Assembly: GCF_027912835.1 (NCBI RefSeq)
Contig: NZ_CP115768.1
Span: 496,001-560,000 of the forward strand
Direction: 5' to 3'
DNA from: Paracoccus sediminicola
Lineage (GTDB): Bacteria > Pseudomonadota > Alphaproteobacteria > Rhodobacterales > Rhodobacteraceae
Length of the DNA: 64,000 nucleotides
Below are positions 34,427 through 42,377 of this stretch, one piece after another; within the stretch, counting starts at the first letter, position 1; every line of letters starts with the position of its first letter. Below the pieces are notes generated by a model that had not been told where the DNA came from, ran no database searches, and saw only the letters and a program-made list of their open reading frames with translations. The position numbers and the translations under genes were made by a program.

Positions 34427-35298
34427 CCCGCCCCGTCCCCGCCCGCATCGCTGCCTTCCGTGCCAATGGCACCGAACGCTACGGCATGGTGACCGATCAG
34501 GGCATCATCGATCTGACGCCGGAATTCGGCGCGCGGTTCAGCGGACTGAAACAGGTGATCGAGGCGGGCGCGCTGGAAGATCTGATCACCTCCGCCAAAG
34601 GGCGTGCACCGACCTTCCGCGAGGATCAGGTCGAATACATGATCCCTGTTGCCGACCCTGAAAAGCTGATCTGTGTCGGCGTGAATTTCCCCGACCGCAA
34701 CGCCGAATACAAGGACGGGCAGGAGGCCCCTCCGCGCCCCTCCCTGTTCATCCGCTTTCCGCGCAGCTTCACGGGCCACGGTCAGCCCTTGATCCGCCCG
34801 CCCGAATCCGCGCAGCTGGATTACGAGGGCGAGGTGGTGATCGTCATCGGCAAGGCCGGTCGCCGCATCGCGCGCGAGGATGCCTATGACCACATCGCCG
34901 CGCTGAGCCTGTGCAACGAAGGCACCATCCGCGACTGGGTGCGCCACGCCAAATTCAATGTCACGCAGGGCAAGAATTGGGACGCCTCGGGCGCGATCGG
35001 GCCGTGGCTGGTGCCGTTCCGCGAAGCGGGTCAGCTGGACGACATCGAGCTGACCACCCGCGTCAACGGAGAGATCCGCCAGCAGGACCGCACCAGCCGG
35101 ATGATCTTCGATTTCCGCTATATCGTGAATTACGTCTCGACCTTCTGCACGCTGGTGCCGGGCGATGTGATCGTCTGCGGCACGCCGACGGGGGCGGGGG
35201 CGCGCTTCGATCCTCCGCGCTGGCTGGTGCCGGGCGATGTGATCGAGGTTCAGGCCGAGGGCATCGGCACGCTGCGCAACGGGGTCGCCGACGAATGA
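34423..35298 (+). CDS. hpaG: Fumarylacetoacetate hydrolase-family isomerase/decarboxylase, HpaG-like (single module)
   Basis: A 291 aa enzyme of the FAH family. The metal site is indicated by LDYEGEVVIVIGKAGR, and the substrate region by HAKFNVTQGKNWDASGAIGPWLV and IVCGTPTGAGA. In E. coli HpaG is a fused two-module protein that decarboxylates 5-oxopent-3-ene-1,2,5-tricarboxylate and isomerises the product; here a single module occurs. The HpaG role is assigned from operon position. It overlaps the decarboxylase upstream and hpaH downstream by 4 bp each. Confidence 0.82.
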   Translation: MTRPVPARIAAFRANGTERYGMVTDQGIIDLTPEFGARFSGLKQVIEAGALEDLITSAKGRAPTFREDQVEYMIPVADPEKLICVGVNFPDRNAEYKDGQEAPPRPSLFIRFPRSFTGHGQPLIRPPESAQLDYEGEVVIVIGKAGRRIAREDAYDHIAALSLCNEGTIRDWVRHAKFNVTQGKNWDASGAIGPWLVPFREAGQLDDIELTTRVNGEIRQQDRTSRMIFDFRYIVNYVSTFCTLVPGDVIVCGTPTGAGARFDPPRWLVPGDVIEVQAEGIGTLRNGVADE

Positions 35299-36098
35299 GC
35301 CTTGATCCCGAAGCCATCGCCGCCGCCGCCGCCGATCTGCTGGAAGCCGAGGCCACGCGCCGCCAGATCGGCCTTCTGTCGCAGCGCCATCCGGGCATCA
35401 CGCTGGACGACGCCTATGCGATCCAGTCCGCGCAGATGGCGCGGAAGCTGGCAGCTGGGCGGCGGATCATCGGCTGGAAAATCGGGCTGACCTCGAAGGC
35501 GATGCAGGATGCGCTTGGCATCGACACGCCGGATTCGGGGGTGCTCTATGACGATATGGCGTTTGCCGATGGCGCGACGGTGCCCGCGGGCCGGTTTATT
35601 CAGCCCCGCATTGAGGCCGAGATCGCCTTTATCATGAAGGCACCGCTGGAGGGCAAGGCGACGCGCGATCAGGTGCTGGCCGCGACCGAGGCCGTCGCGC
35701 CCGCCATCGAGATCCTCGACACCCGCATCCTGCGCGCCGATCCCGAAACCGGCCAGCCTCGCCAGGTCTTCGACACCGTGGCCGATAATGCCGCCAATGC
35801 CGGGATCGTGCTGGGTCCGCAGCGCCACGCCCCCGACAGCGTCGATCTGCGTTGGGTCGGTGCCATCGTCAAGCGCGATGCCGAGGTGGTCGCGACCGGG
35901 CTGGGCGCTGCGGTGCAGGACGATCCGGTGACCGGCATGATCTGGCTGTCCCGTCGGATGAGCCGATATGGCCAGCGGATCGAGCCTGGACAGGTGGTGC
36001 TGTCCGGCTCTTTCCTGGCGCCGGTCGAATGCCCGCCCGGCTCCGAGATCCGCGCCGATTACGGTCGCTTCGGCTCCGCTTCCGTCAATTTTGCATGA
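35295..36098 (+). CDS. hpaH: 2-oxo-hept-3-ene-1,7-dioate hydratase
   Basis: A 267 aa hydratase of the 2-hydroxypentadienoate hydratase group. Family segments: IIGWKIGLTSKAMQDALGIDTPDSGVLYDDM, the metal-ligand region RIEAEIAFIM and VAPAIEILDTRI. It hydrates the heptenedioate to 4-hydroxy-2-oxoheptanedioate, the substrate of HpaI. The start overlaps the hpaG stop (ATGA) and hpaI follows after 7 bp. Confidence 0.92.
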   Translation: MSLDPEAIAAAAADLLEAEATRRQIGLLSQRHPGITLDDAYAIQSAQMARKLAAGRRIIGWKIGLTSKAMQDALGIDTPDSGVLYDDMAFADGATVPAGRFIQPRIEAEIAFIMKAPLEGKATRDQVLAATEAVAPAIEILDTRILRADPETGQPRQVFDTVADNAANAGIVLGPQRHAPDSVDLRWVGAIVKRDAEVVATGLGAAVQDDPVTGMIWLSRRMSRYGQRIEPGQVVLSGSFLAPVECPPGSEIRADYGRFGSASVNFA

Positions 36099-36105
36099 GG
36101 TTCCC

Positions 36106-36864
36106 ATGTCCGCACCCGAAAACCTGTTCAAGACACGTCTGAAATCGGGCGACACGCTGATCGGGCTGTGGCTCGCCCTCGGCGATGCTTCGGCCGCCGA
36201 GCTGGCCTCGCGCATCGGTTTCGACTGGCTGGTGATCGACGGCGAGCACGGGCCGAACGAGCTGCGCGACGTTCTGGCGCAGCTGCGCGCGGTGGGTGCG
36301 AACAGCCAGCCCGTGGTGCGGCTGCGCGACGATGACCGCGCGCGCATCAAGCAGGTGCTGGATCTGGGCGCGCAGACGCTGCTGATCCCGATGATCGAAA
36401 CCGCCGATCAGGCGCGCGAGGCGGTTCGCTCGGTGCTGTATCCGCCGCAAGGCGTGCGCGGCATCGGCGCGACGCTCGCGCGGGCTTCGGGACATGGTGC
36501 CTTCGCCGATTACCTGACCACGGCCAATGACCAGATCTGCCTGCTGTTGCAGGTCGAAAGCCGCGCCGGTCTGGACGCGCTTGACGACATTCTGGCGGTC
36601 GAGGGCGTGGACGGTGTGTTCATCGGACCCTCGGATCTCGCTGCCGATATGGGCCATCTTGGCCAGCCAGGCGCCGCCCCCGTGCAAGAGGCGATCCGTG
36701 CCGCGATTCCCCGGATCCGCGAGGCGGGCAAGGCGGCGGGCATTCTGACAACCGATCTCGCGCTGGCCCGCGACTATGCGGCGATGGGCGTGGCGTTTCT
36801 GGCCGTCGGTTCGGATGTGGGCGTTCTGTCGGCGGGGCTGCGCCGCCTGCGCTCGGAATTCTGA
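36106..36864 (+). CDS. hpaI: 4-hydroxy-2-oxoheptanedioate aldolase
   Basis: A 252 aa class II aldolase splitting 4-hydroxy-2-oxoheptanedioate into pyruvate and succinate semialdehyde, the last step of the pathway. Motifs: WLVIDGEHGPNELRD, LLIPMIETADQAREAVRSVLYPPQGVRG, the metal ligands in LLQVESRAG and VDGVFIGPSDLAADMG. It is the final gene of the hpaF-to-hpaI operon. hpaBC (4-hydroxyphenylacetate hydroxylase) is not in this operon. Confidence 0.93.
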   Translation: MSAPENLFKTRLKSGDTLIGLWLALGDASAAELASRIGFDWLVIDGEHGPNELRDVLAQLRAVGANSQPVVRLRDDDRARIKQVLDLGAQTLLIPMIETADQAREAVRSVLYPPQGVRGIGATLARASGHGAFADYLTTANDQICLLLQVESRAGLDALDDILAVEGVDGVFIGPSDLAADMGHLGQPGAAPVQEAIRAAIPRIREAGKAAGILTTDLALARDYAAMGVAFLAVGSDVGVLSAGLRRLRSEF

Positions 36865-36923
36865 ACTGTGCCGCTACGGCAAGGCGATCGGACGCTCACT
36901 TTTCCGCGCGGTTGGATTTACAA

Positions 36924-36938
36924 GAACGAAATAAGAAC
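36924..36938. promoter_or_regulatory. Alphaproteobacterial LexA (SOS) box
   Basis: The sequence contains GAAC at 36924-36927 and GAAC at 36935-36938 separated by exactly seven bases, i.e. GAAC-N7-GAAC. This is the complement of the GTTC-N7-GTTC direct repeat recognised by LexA in Rhodobacter and other alphaproteobacteria. It lies 14 bp before the ATG of the radical SAM gene, where bound LexA would block the promoter. Confidence 0.75.
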
Positions 36939-36952
36939 ATAATCTGCCCGTC

Positions 36953-38188
36953 ATGGCGCAGAAAACTCTTCAGGACAAGCTGGCGATTCTGTCGGATGCG
37001 GCGAAATACGACGCCTCCTGTGCATCCAGCGGAACCACGCGGCGCGATTCTCGCAAGGGCGGGATCGGCTCTGCCGGGGGCACTGGGATTTGTCATGCCT
37101 ATACGCCGGATGGGCGATGCGTCAGCCTTTTGAAAATCCTGATGACGAATTTCTGCATCTATGATTGCGCCTTCTGCATCAATCGCGTCAGCAGCAATGT
37201 CGAGCGCGCCCGGTTCACCCCGGAAGAGGTAGTGACGCTCACACTGGAATTCTATCGCCGCAACATGATCGAGGGGCTGTTCCTGTCCTCGGGCATCATC
37301 AAGAGCCCGGATCAGACCATGTCCGATATTCTGCGCATTGCGCGGATGTTGCGAGTGGATCATGGTTTCAAGGGCTATATCCACCTGAAAACCATTCCCG
37401 ACGCCTCGCCGGAGCTGGTCGAGGAGGCGGGGCTTTATGCTGATCGGATGTCAGTGAATATCGAATTGCCGCAGGATGGCAGCCTGCGCGAATTGGCGCC
37501 CGAGAAGCGGCCCGAGACGATCCGCGCCTCGATGGCCGGGATGCGCCTCTCGCGGGAGGCCGCGAAAGAGCGGAGTTTTCGCGGCAAGCGCCCGCCCGCC
37601 TTTGCGCCGGCGGGTCAGTCGACGCAGATGATCGTCGGCGCCGACAAGGCCACGGATCGCGAGATACTGGGCACGTCGTCGCGGCTCTATGCGGGCTATG
37701 ATCTGAAGCGCGTCTATTATTCGGCCTTCAGCCCCATTCCCGACGCCTCGAAGGCGCTGCCACTCATCAAGCCGCCACTGATGCGCGAGCATCGGCTGTA
37801 TCAGGCGGACTGGCTGATGCGGTTTTACGGTTTCGACGCAGATGAGATCGGCGCGGCGCGACCGGACGGCAATCTGGATCTGGAGATTGATCCGAAGCTC
37901 GCCTGGGCGCTGGCCAACCGGACACAGTTCCCGGTCGATGTCGCCCGCGCTCCGAAAGAGCTTTTGCTGCGTGTGCCCGGCTTCGGCACCAAGACAGTCA
38001 GCCGCATTCTCGCGGCACGTCGCAACGGTCCGGTGCGCTATGGCGACCTGCTGCGGATCGGCGCGATCATGTCGAAGGCGCAGCCCTTTGTGGTGCTGCC
38101 CGACTGGAAGCCGGGGCTGCTGACCGACAGTGACGGGCTGCGGGCGCGCTTCGCGCCCCCAGCCGAACAATTGTCGCTGTTCGGATGA
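36953..38188 (+). CDS. Putative DNA modification/repair radical SAM protein (UDG-linked, TIGR03916-type)
   Basis: A 411 aa radical SAM enzyme. The cluster motif Cys-68-IYD-Cys-72-AF-Cys-75 (CX3CX2C) is followed by an AdoMet domain (GLFLSSGIIKSPDQT; VNIELPQDGSLREL). The C-terminal helix-hairpin-helix-like VPGFGTKTVSRILAAR (about residue 345) suggests DNA binding. These proteins are encoded next to UdgX-type glycosylases, as here: the stop overlaps the udgX start (ATGA). The reaction is unknown; a role in repair is supported by the upstream LexA box. Confidence 0.88.
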   Translation: MAQKTLQDKLAILSDAAKYDASCASSGTTRRDSRKGGIGSAGGTGICHAYTPDGRCVSLLKILMTNFCIYDCAFCINRVSSNVERARFTPEEVVTLTLEFYRRNMIEGLFLSSGIIKSPDQTMSDILRIARMLRVDHGFKGYIHLKTIPDASPELVEEAGLYADRMSVNIELPQDGSLRELAPEKRPETIRASMAGMRLSREAAKERSFRGKRPPAFAPAGQSTQMIVGADKATDREILGTSSRLYAGYDLKRVYYSAFSPIPDASKALPLIKPPLMREHRLYQADWLMRFYGFDADEIGAARPDGNLDLEIDPKLAWALANRTQFPVDVARAPKELLLRVPGFGTKTVSRILAARRNGPVRYGDLLRIGAIMSKAQPFVVLPDWKPGLLTDSDGLRARFAPPAEQLSLFG

Positions 38189-39609
38189 TCCGCGTCGACC
38201 TGCCCCGGTTCCGCAGCTTCGAGGCGTGGCGGGCGGCGGCACGGCAACTCGCCAGCAATCGCGTTGCGGCGGATGAGGTGAGATGGGCCGCACCCGACGA
38301 TCCGGCGGAGCTGTTCGGCGCTGCCTCGGTTCCTGGCTTGGGCGCGCAGCCAGTGGTGGCGACGAAGGATTTGCTGGATCTCGCCCGTCAGGTTTCAAGC
38401 CATTCCGATCCCGAGCGCTGGGGGCTGCTTTATGCGGCACTGATGCGGACGCAAGAGGATCGGCGCTTTCTGTCCAACCCGGCCGACCCGATGCGCAACC
38501 GGCTTGAGCGGATGGCGAAATCGGTGCGGCGCGACATCCACAAGATGCACGCCTTCGTGCGCTTCCACGAATTGCCGTCAAAGGGGTCGCGGCGCAGCTT
38601 CGGCGCCTGGTTCGAGCCGGAGCATCCGATCCTCGAAGCCGGGACACCGTTCTTTGCGAAGCGTTTTGCCGATATGGACTGGCTGATCGCCACGCCCGAA
38701 GGGATCGCGCGGTTTGAGGGCGAGGCGATCGGCTTCGAACCGCCCGCTCCGCGCCCGGATCTGCCCGAAGATGCCAGCCATGATCTCTGGCAGACCTATT
38801 TCGCCAATATCTTCAACCCGGCGCGGATCAAGACCCAGGCGATGCGCTCGGAGATGCCGGTGAAATATTGGAAGAATCTGCCGGAGACGCGGCTGATCGG
38901 CGAGATGCTGGCCGATGCTCCGCGCCGGGTTCAGGCCATGGCCGATGCCGGTGCCACCGAAGCGCCCGCCTTCGCCGCCAAGGTCACCGCGCGGCTGCGC
39001 CAGGCCCCGGATGACAGCGCGCCCGACACGATGGAGGCGGCGCGGGCGCAGGCCCTGCGCTGCCGGCGCTGCGATCTGTGCCAGCACGCGACGCAGACCG
39101 TTTGGGGGGAGGGCGACCCGCAGGCGCCGCTGATGATCGTGGGCGAGGCGCCGGGCGATCACGAGGATCTTGCCGGGCGGCCCTTTGTCGGCCCGGCCGG
39201 TCAGCTTTTGCGGCAGGCCATGGCCGAGACCGGGATCGATCCGGAGCGGGCCTGGCTGACCAATGCCGTCAAGCATTTCAAGTTTCGCCCGCGCGGCAAG
39301 CGGCGGCTGCATCAGAACCCCAATGCGGGCGAGGTGCAGCATTGCCGGTGGTGGCTGGGGCTGGAGCGTCGCTTCGTCGCGCCTCGGGTGACTGTCGCGC
39401 TCGGGGCGACGGCGGCCTATGCGCTGACCGGCAATCGCGACCCGCTGACGCCGCGCCGGGGCGGTGTCGAAAACGGGCTGATCGAGGGGCCGGTGCTGAT
39501 CACCTGGCATCCCAGCATGATCCTGCGCGAAACCGGTCCCGGCGCGCGGGTGGCGCGCGAACAGCTGGTAAGCGACCTGATCCGGGCGCGCCGCATGCTC
39601 GCGGGCTGA
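38185..39609 (+). CDS. udgX: UdgX-family uracil-DNA-binding protein with N-terminal DUF4130 domain
   Basis: A 474 aa fusion. Residues 1 to about 260 are the DUF4130 domain (DPERWGLLYAALMRTQEDRRFL; VKYWKNLPETRLIGEM), and the C-terminal part is a family 4-like uracil-DNA glycosylase (four-Cys cluster start CRRCDLCQHATQ, catalytic GEAPGDHEDLAGRPFVGPAGQLL). The insert GKRRLH with His-376 is the UdgX hallmark; in characterised UdgX this His forms a covalent bond with the abasic sugar after uracil release. Linked to the radical SAM gene in one LexA-boxed operon. Confidence 0.9.
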   Translation: MIRVDLPRFRSFEAWRAAARQLASNRVAADEVRWAAPDDPAELFGAASVPGLGAQPVVATKDLLDLARQVSSHSDPERWGLLYAALMRTQEDRRFLSNPADPMRNRLERMAKSVRRDIHKMHAFVRFHELPSKGSRRSFGAWFEPEHPILEAGTPFFAKRFADMDWLIATPEGIARFEGEAIGFEPPAPRPDLPEDASHDLWQTYFANIFNPARIKTQAMRSEMPVKYWKNLPETRLIGEMLADAPRRVQAMADAGATEAPAFAAKVTARLRQAPDDSAPDTMEAARAQALRCRRCDLCQHATQTVWGEGDPQAPLMIVGEAPGDHEDLAGRPFVGPAGQLLRQAMAETGIDPERAWLTNAVKHFKFRPRGKRRLHQNPNAGEVQHCRWWLGLERRFVAPRVTVALGATAAYALTGNRDPLTPRRGGVENGLIEGPVLITWHPSMILRETGPGARVAREQLVSDLIRARRMLAG

Positions 39610-39618
39610 CGTTCGGGT

Positions 39619-40185
39619 TCAGCCGCCGGTCCGCGCCAGATCGTCCTGCGTGTCGATGTCGCGCAGCCGCTCGGCGGGAATTGGCAGGCGGCTTTTGCCG
39701 GGCAGTTCTGTCAGGAAGCGCCGCGCGCCCTCGTCGCCCGCGACATGACACAGCCGGTCAAACATCACGCGTGGAAAGACCGCCGGGACCATGGGTTGCG
39801 CGGCGCGCCGGGCGCAGGCGGCGCCATCCCCCGCAAGGGTGATCAGCGCATCGAAATCGTCCCGTCGCAGAAAGGGCATATCGCCCAGCGCCACCACGAT
39901 CCGGGCCAGATCTCGCCCGGCCAGGTGTCGAACCCCGGCGGCGAGGCTTGCCGATTGTGGCTGGCCCGCCGCGATGATGAGCGGCTCGAACCCGGCACGC
40001 TGCACCGCCGTCGCCACGCGCTGCGATGACACCACCGCCAGCCGCATTGTGATGCGCGGCGTCTCCAGAGCGGCCATTGCCGCTGCGATCACGGTCTGTC
40101 CCCGGAAGGGCGCCAGCAGCTTGTCGGGGCTGCCGAAGCGCATCGACCTGCCCGCCGCAAGCAGCAGCGCAGCGGTGCCGGTCAT
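39619..40185 (-). CDS. mocA: MobA-like nucleotidyltransferase (molybdenum cofactor cytidylyltransferase type)
   Basis: A 188 aa nucleotidyltransferase with the N-terminal LLLAAGRSMRFGSPDKLLAPFRG signature, central GQPQSASLAAGV, and VVALGDMPFLRRDDFDAL with the metal-binding Asp. Proteins of this kind add CMP to molybdopterin for xanthine-oxidase-family enzymes. The gene overlaps the xdhC-like gene (ATGA) and both are divergent from paoABC, so it probably provides the cofactor for PaoC. The symbol is provisional. Confidence 0.82.
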   Translation of the reverse strand: MTGTAALLLAAGRSMRFGSPDKLLAPFRGQTVIAAAMAALETPRITMRLAVVSSQRVATAVQRAGFEPLIIAAGQPQSASLAAGVRHLAGRDLARIVVALGDMPFLRRDDFDALITLAGDGAACARRAAQPMVPAVFPRVMFDRLCHVAGDEGARRFLTELPGKSRLPIPAERLRDIDTQDDLARTGG

Positions 40186-41168
40186 GATCTGTCCGCCCCG
40201 GACCTCATCGCCGTATCGAGAACATGCGCCAAAACCGAGACGGCCAGCGTGCGCGGGTCGCGCGCGGACGGGATCAGCCCGAAGGGCGAGGCCAGCCGGT
40301 CGAGTTCGTCAGGGCGCAGACCGAGATCGCGCAGCACCTCACAGCGTGCCTGATGCGCCCGCAGGCTGCCCTGCGCGCCGACGAAAAACGCCGGGCTGCG
40401 CAGCGCATGGGCGAGCAGGGGCGGCTCCTTGTCATGATCGTGAAAGAACAGCGTCACGGCGGTGTGGGGGTCGAGCGCCAGACCCTCTGGCCACTGCGTG
40501 CCCGAAAGTGTGGTGCCGAAACCCGCCTTCTCCAGCGTCTCGGCATCGGGAGAGTAGAGCTCGACCGGGTAACCGGCGCCGCGCGCCAGCGTCGCGAAAC
40601 AGATGGTTTCCGGCCCCTTTCCCAAGACCGCGAACCGGGTCTGGGGAAGGATATGCAGCAGCAGATCAGCCGTATCGCCAGTTCCGATCCCGGTCCCGCT
40701 GCGCAGGCGCAGCTCGGCGCGGTCCCGCTGCGCGAGCTTTTTGCGGGCGCGGGCGATGGGGTCGCGGTCGGGATGGGGAATGATCTCGATATCCAACGCT
40801 CCGCCGCAGGGCAGGGCGATGTCGATAAAGGGCGAGCCGCGCCCGTAGCGGAGTTTCCGCCGCCTGCCGTCCTTCAGCGCCGCCTGCGCCTGAAGCGCCA
40901 CATCGCTTTCCAGGCAGCCTGACGAAAGGCTGCCCGTACAGACCCCATCCGCGCCAATGACCATCGCGGCGCCGACAGGGCGGTAGGATGGCCCCTCGGT
41001 CCCGGTGATGACCGCGATGGCCGTGTCCTCACGCATCGCAGCGTCGAGCGGCACTTCGCTTTCGCAGATCGCGGGCAACTCTGCCGCTTCGGCGCTGCGG
41101 TCGGTCTCGGATATGTCGCGCATCTGCTTGTCCTGGCGGCTGCGGTGCGGTGTGAAGCTCATTCCCAT
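40182..41168 (-). CDS. XdhC/PaoD-like molybdoenzyme maturation factor
   Basis: A 328 aa protein of the XdhC/CoxI family. The N-terminal half has VITGTEGPSYRPVGAAMVIGADGVCTGSLSSGCLE, and the C-terminal Rossmann-like half contains FAVLGKGPETICFATLARGAG and GAQGSLRAHQARCEVLRDLGL. These chaperones bind and sulphurate the molybdenum cofactor and insert it into the target; PaoD does so for PaoABC in E. coli. Starts at 41168, 41162 or 41123 are possible; the last has a better ribosome binding site. Divergent from paoABC. Confidence 0.85.
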   Translation of the reverse strand: MGMSFTPHRSRQDKQMRDISETDRSAEAAELPAICESEVPLDAAMREDTAIAVITGTEGPSYRPVGAAMVIGADGVCTGSLSSGCLESDVALQAQAALKDGRRRKLRYGRGSPFIDIALPCGGALDIEIIPHPDRDPIARARKKLAQRDRAELRLRSGTGIGTGDTADLLLHILPQTRFAVLGKGPETICFATLARGAGYPVELYSPDAETLEKAGFGTTLSGTQWPEGLALDPHTAVTLFFHDHDKEPPLLAHALRSPAFFVGAQGSLRAHQARCEVLRDLGLRPDELDRLASPFGLIPSARDPRTLAVSVLAHVLDTAMRSGADRS

Positions 41169-41717
41169 TATCTGAGTCTGTCGATCAGCAAGCGCAAGGG
41201 TGCGTTACCTGTCGCTGAGAGGGATAGGAAGATGGAACCCATCCGAACGCAGGCACCGGTTCGATAACATCCGGGGCAGCCGTCCGGTTTCAACATCCGC
41301 GGTGATCTCTGGCGCGGTGATCTCTGGCGCGGTGAGCGATGCGATACCGCGGTTCTGCGGCGCGGCCCGAGCGTGAAAACACAGGGGCAGCCATCTATGC
41401 CCATCGCGGCGGCGGGGTGCCTGTCGCGAAGGCCCTAACATTTATTATCCCGCCCGGTCAGCAACGTGAAATTGCGTCAAATACCGCTCATAAGTCGAAA
41501 GATGAGGCGGTTGCTATCCGTTGTCAGAGCGATCGGATGAAACGCAATCCGGCTCATGCGCGTTTTCGGCAGACGAGACGCAGAATTGCCGGATGCGGGG
41601 TCGAGGTTTCACGAGTCACATTCTTAGCCGCCACGAGGCAGGCTCGAGCTGCACCCGCTCCCGAGTTCCCAAGCATCTTTCCGCCAGCTTCATTTGCCAG
41701 ATCAGGAAGGCTCGCAC
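41169..41717. promoter_or_regulatory. 549-bp divergent control region between the xdhC-like gene and paoA
   Basis: No convincing gene was found. Two features stand out. First, a 15-bp unit GGTGATCTCTGGCGC is tandemly repeated at 41301-41315 and 41316-41330 and followed by a partial third copy. Second, on the plus strand 41198-41280 the order GGGTGC, CTGAGA (41215-41220), ACCC, GAAC, CCGG, GATAACA, CCGG resembles a thiamine pyrophosphate riboswitch, but key consensus positions are absent. Both promoters must lie here. The AT-richer part after about 41450 is the likely paoA promoter area. Confidence 0.4.
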
Positions 41718-42377
41718 ATGACACCATCAACAGATTTCGAATTGCGCCGCCGCACATTTCTGGCGGGTACCGCTTCGGCCGCGGCGGTGGCGGGGATTGC
41801 TGCCCCGGCGCAGGCGCAGCAGGACGCTGAAACCGCCGCTGTGCCAGACAGCATCGAGCCTGCCATGCGCAGCAATGTCTCCTTCACGGTGAACGGGCAG
41901 CAGCAGACGCTGGAACTGGACAACCGCACCACGCTGCTTGACGCGCTGCGCGAGCATCTGCGGCTGACCGGGACCAAGAAGGGCTGCGATCACGGCCAAT
42001 GCGGCGCCTGCACGGTGATCGTGAACGGGCAGCGGATCAATTCCTGTCTCTCGCTCGCGGTCATGCATGAGGGGGATGAGGTCAAGACCATCGAGGGCTT
42101 CGGCACGCCGGATGACCTTGACCCGATGCAGCAGGCTTTCGTCGATCACGACGGGTTTCAGTGCGGCTATTGTACGCCGGGGCAGATCTGCTCGGCCAAT
42201 GCGGTGCTGGAGGAAATTGCCGGGGGCATCCCCAGCCATGTGACCGGAGACCTGACCGCCGCCATCGAGGCGACCGATGCTGAAATCCGCGAGCGGATGT
42301 CGGGCAATATCTGCCGTTGCGGGGCCTATTCCAACATCCTTGCGGCAATCACTCAGGTGGCGGAGGACCGGGCATGA
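41718..42377 (+). CDS. paoA: Periplasmic aldehyde oxidoreductase [2Fe-2S] subunit, PaoA-like
   Basis: A 219 aa iron-sulphur subunit with a twin-arginine signal ([18 protein letters not shown], cut near AQA-QQ). The plant-type [2Fe-2S] cluster is in [22 protein letters not shown], and the second cluster in CGYCTPGQ and CRCGAY. The Tat signal on this subunit exports the whole folded PaoABC complex in E. coli. The stop overlaps paoB (ATGA). Aromatic aldehydes are the known substrates of E. coli PaoABC. Confidence 0.9.
   Translation: MTPSTDFELRRRTFLAGTASAAAVAGIAAPAQAQQDAETAAVPDSIEPAMRSNVSFTVNGQQQTLELDNRTTLLDALREHLRLTGTKKGCDHGQCGACTVIVNGQRINSCLSLAVMHEGDEVKTIEGFGTPDDLDPMQQAFVDHDGFQCGYCTPGQICSANAVLEEIAGGIPSHVTGDLTAAIEATDAEIRERMSGNICRCGAYSNILAAITQVAEDRA

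Noticed and set aside
41198..41280. Calling a TPP riboswitch as a firm feature
   Set aside because: The order of several motifs fits but the conserved 3-prime block is poor and the downstream gene is not thiamine-related; left as a finding.
41301..41330. Possible CRISPR-like repeats
   Set aside because: Only two adjacent 15-bp copies without spacers; no cas genes in the window.
41339..41830. A 163-codon frame between the xdhC-like gene and paoA
   Set aside because: It reads into paoA in another frame, has no ribosome binding site and no protein-like pattern.
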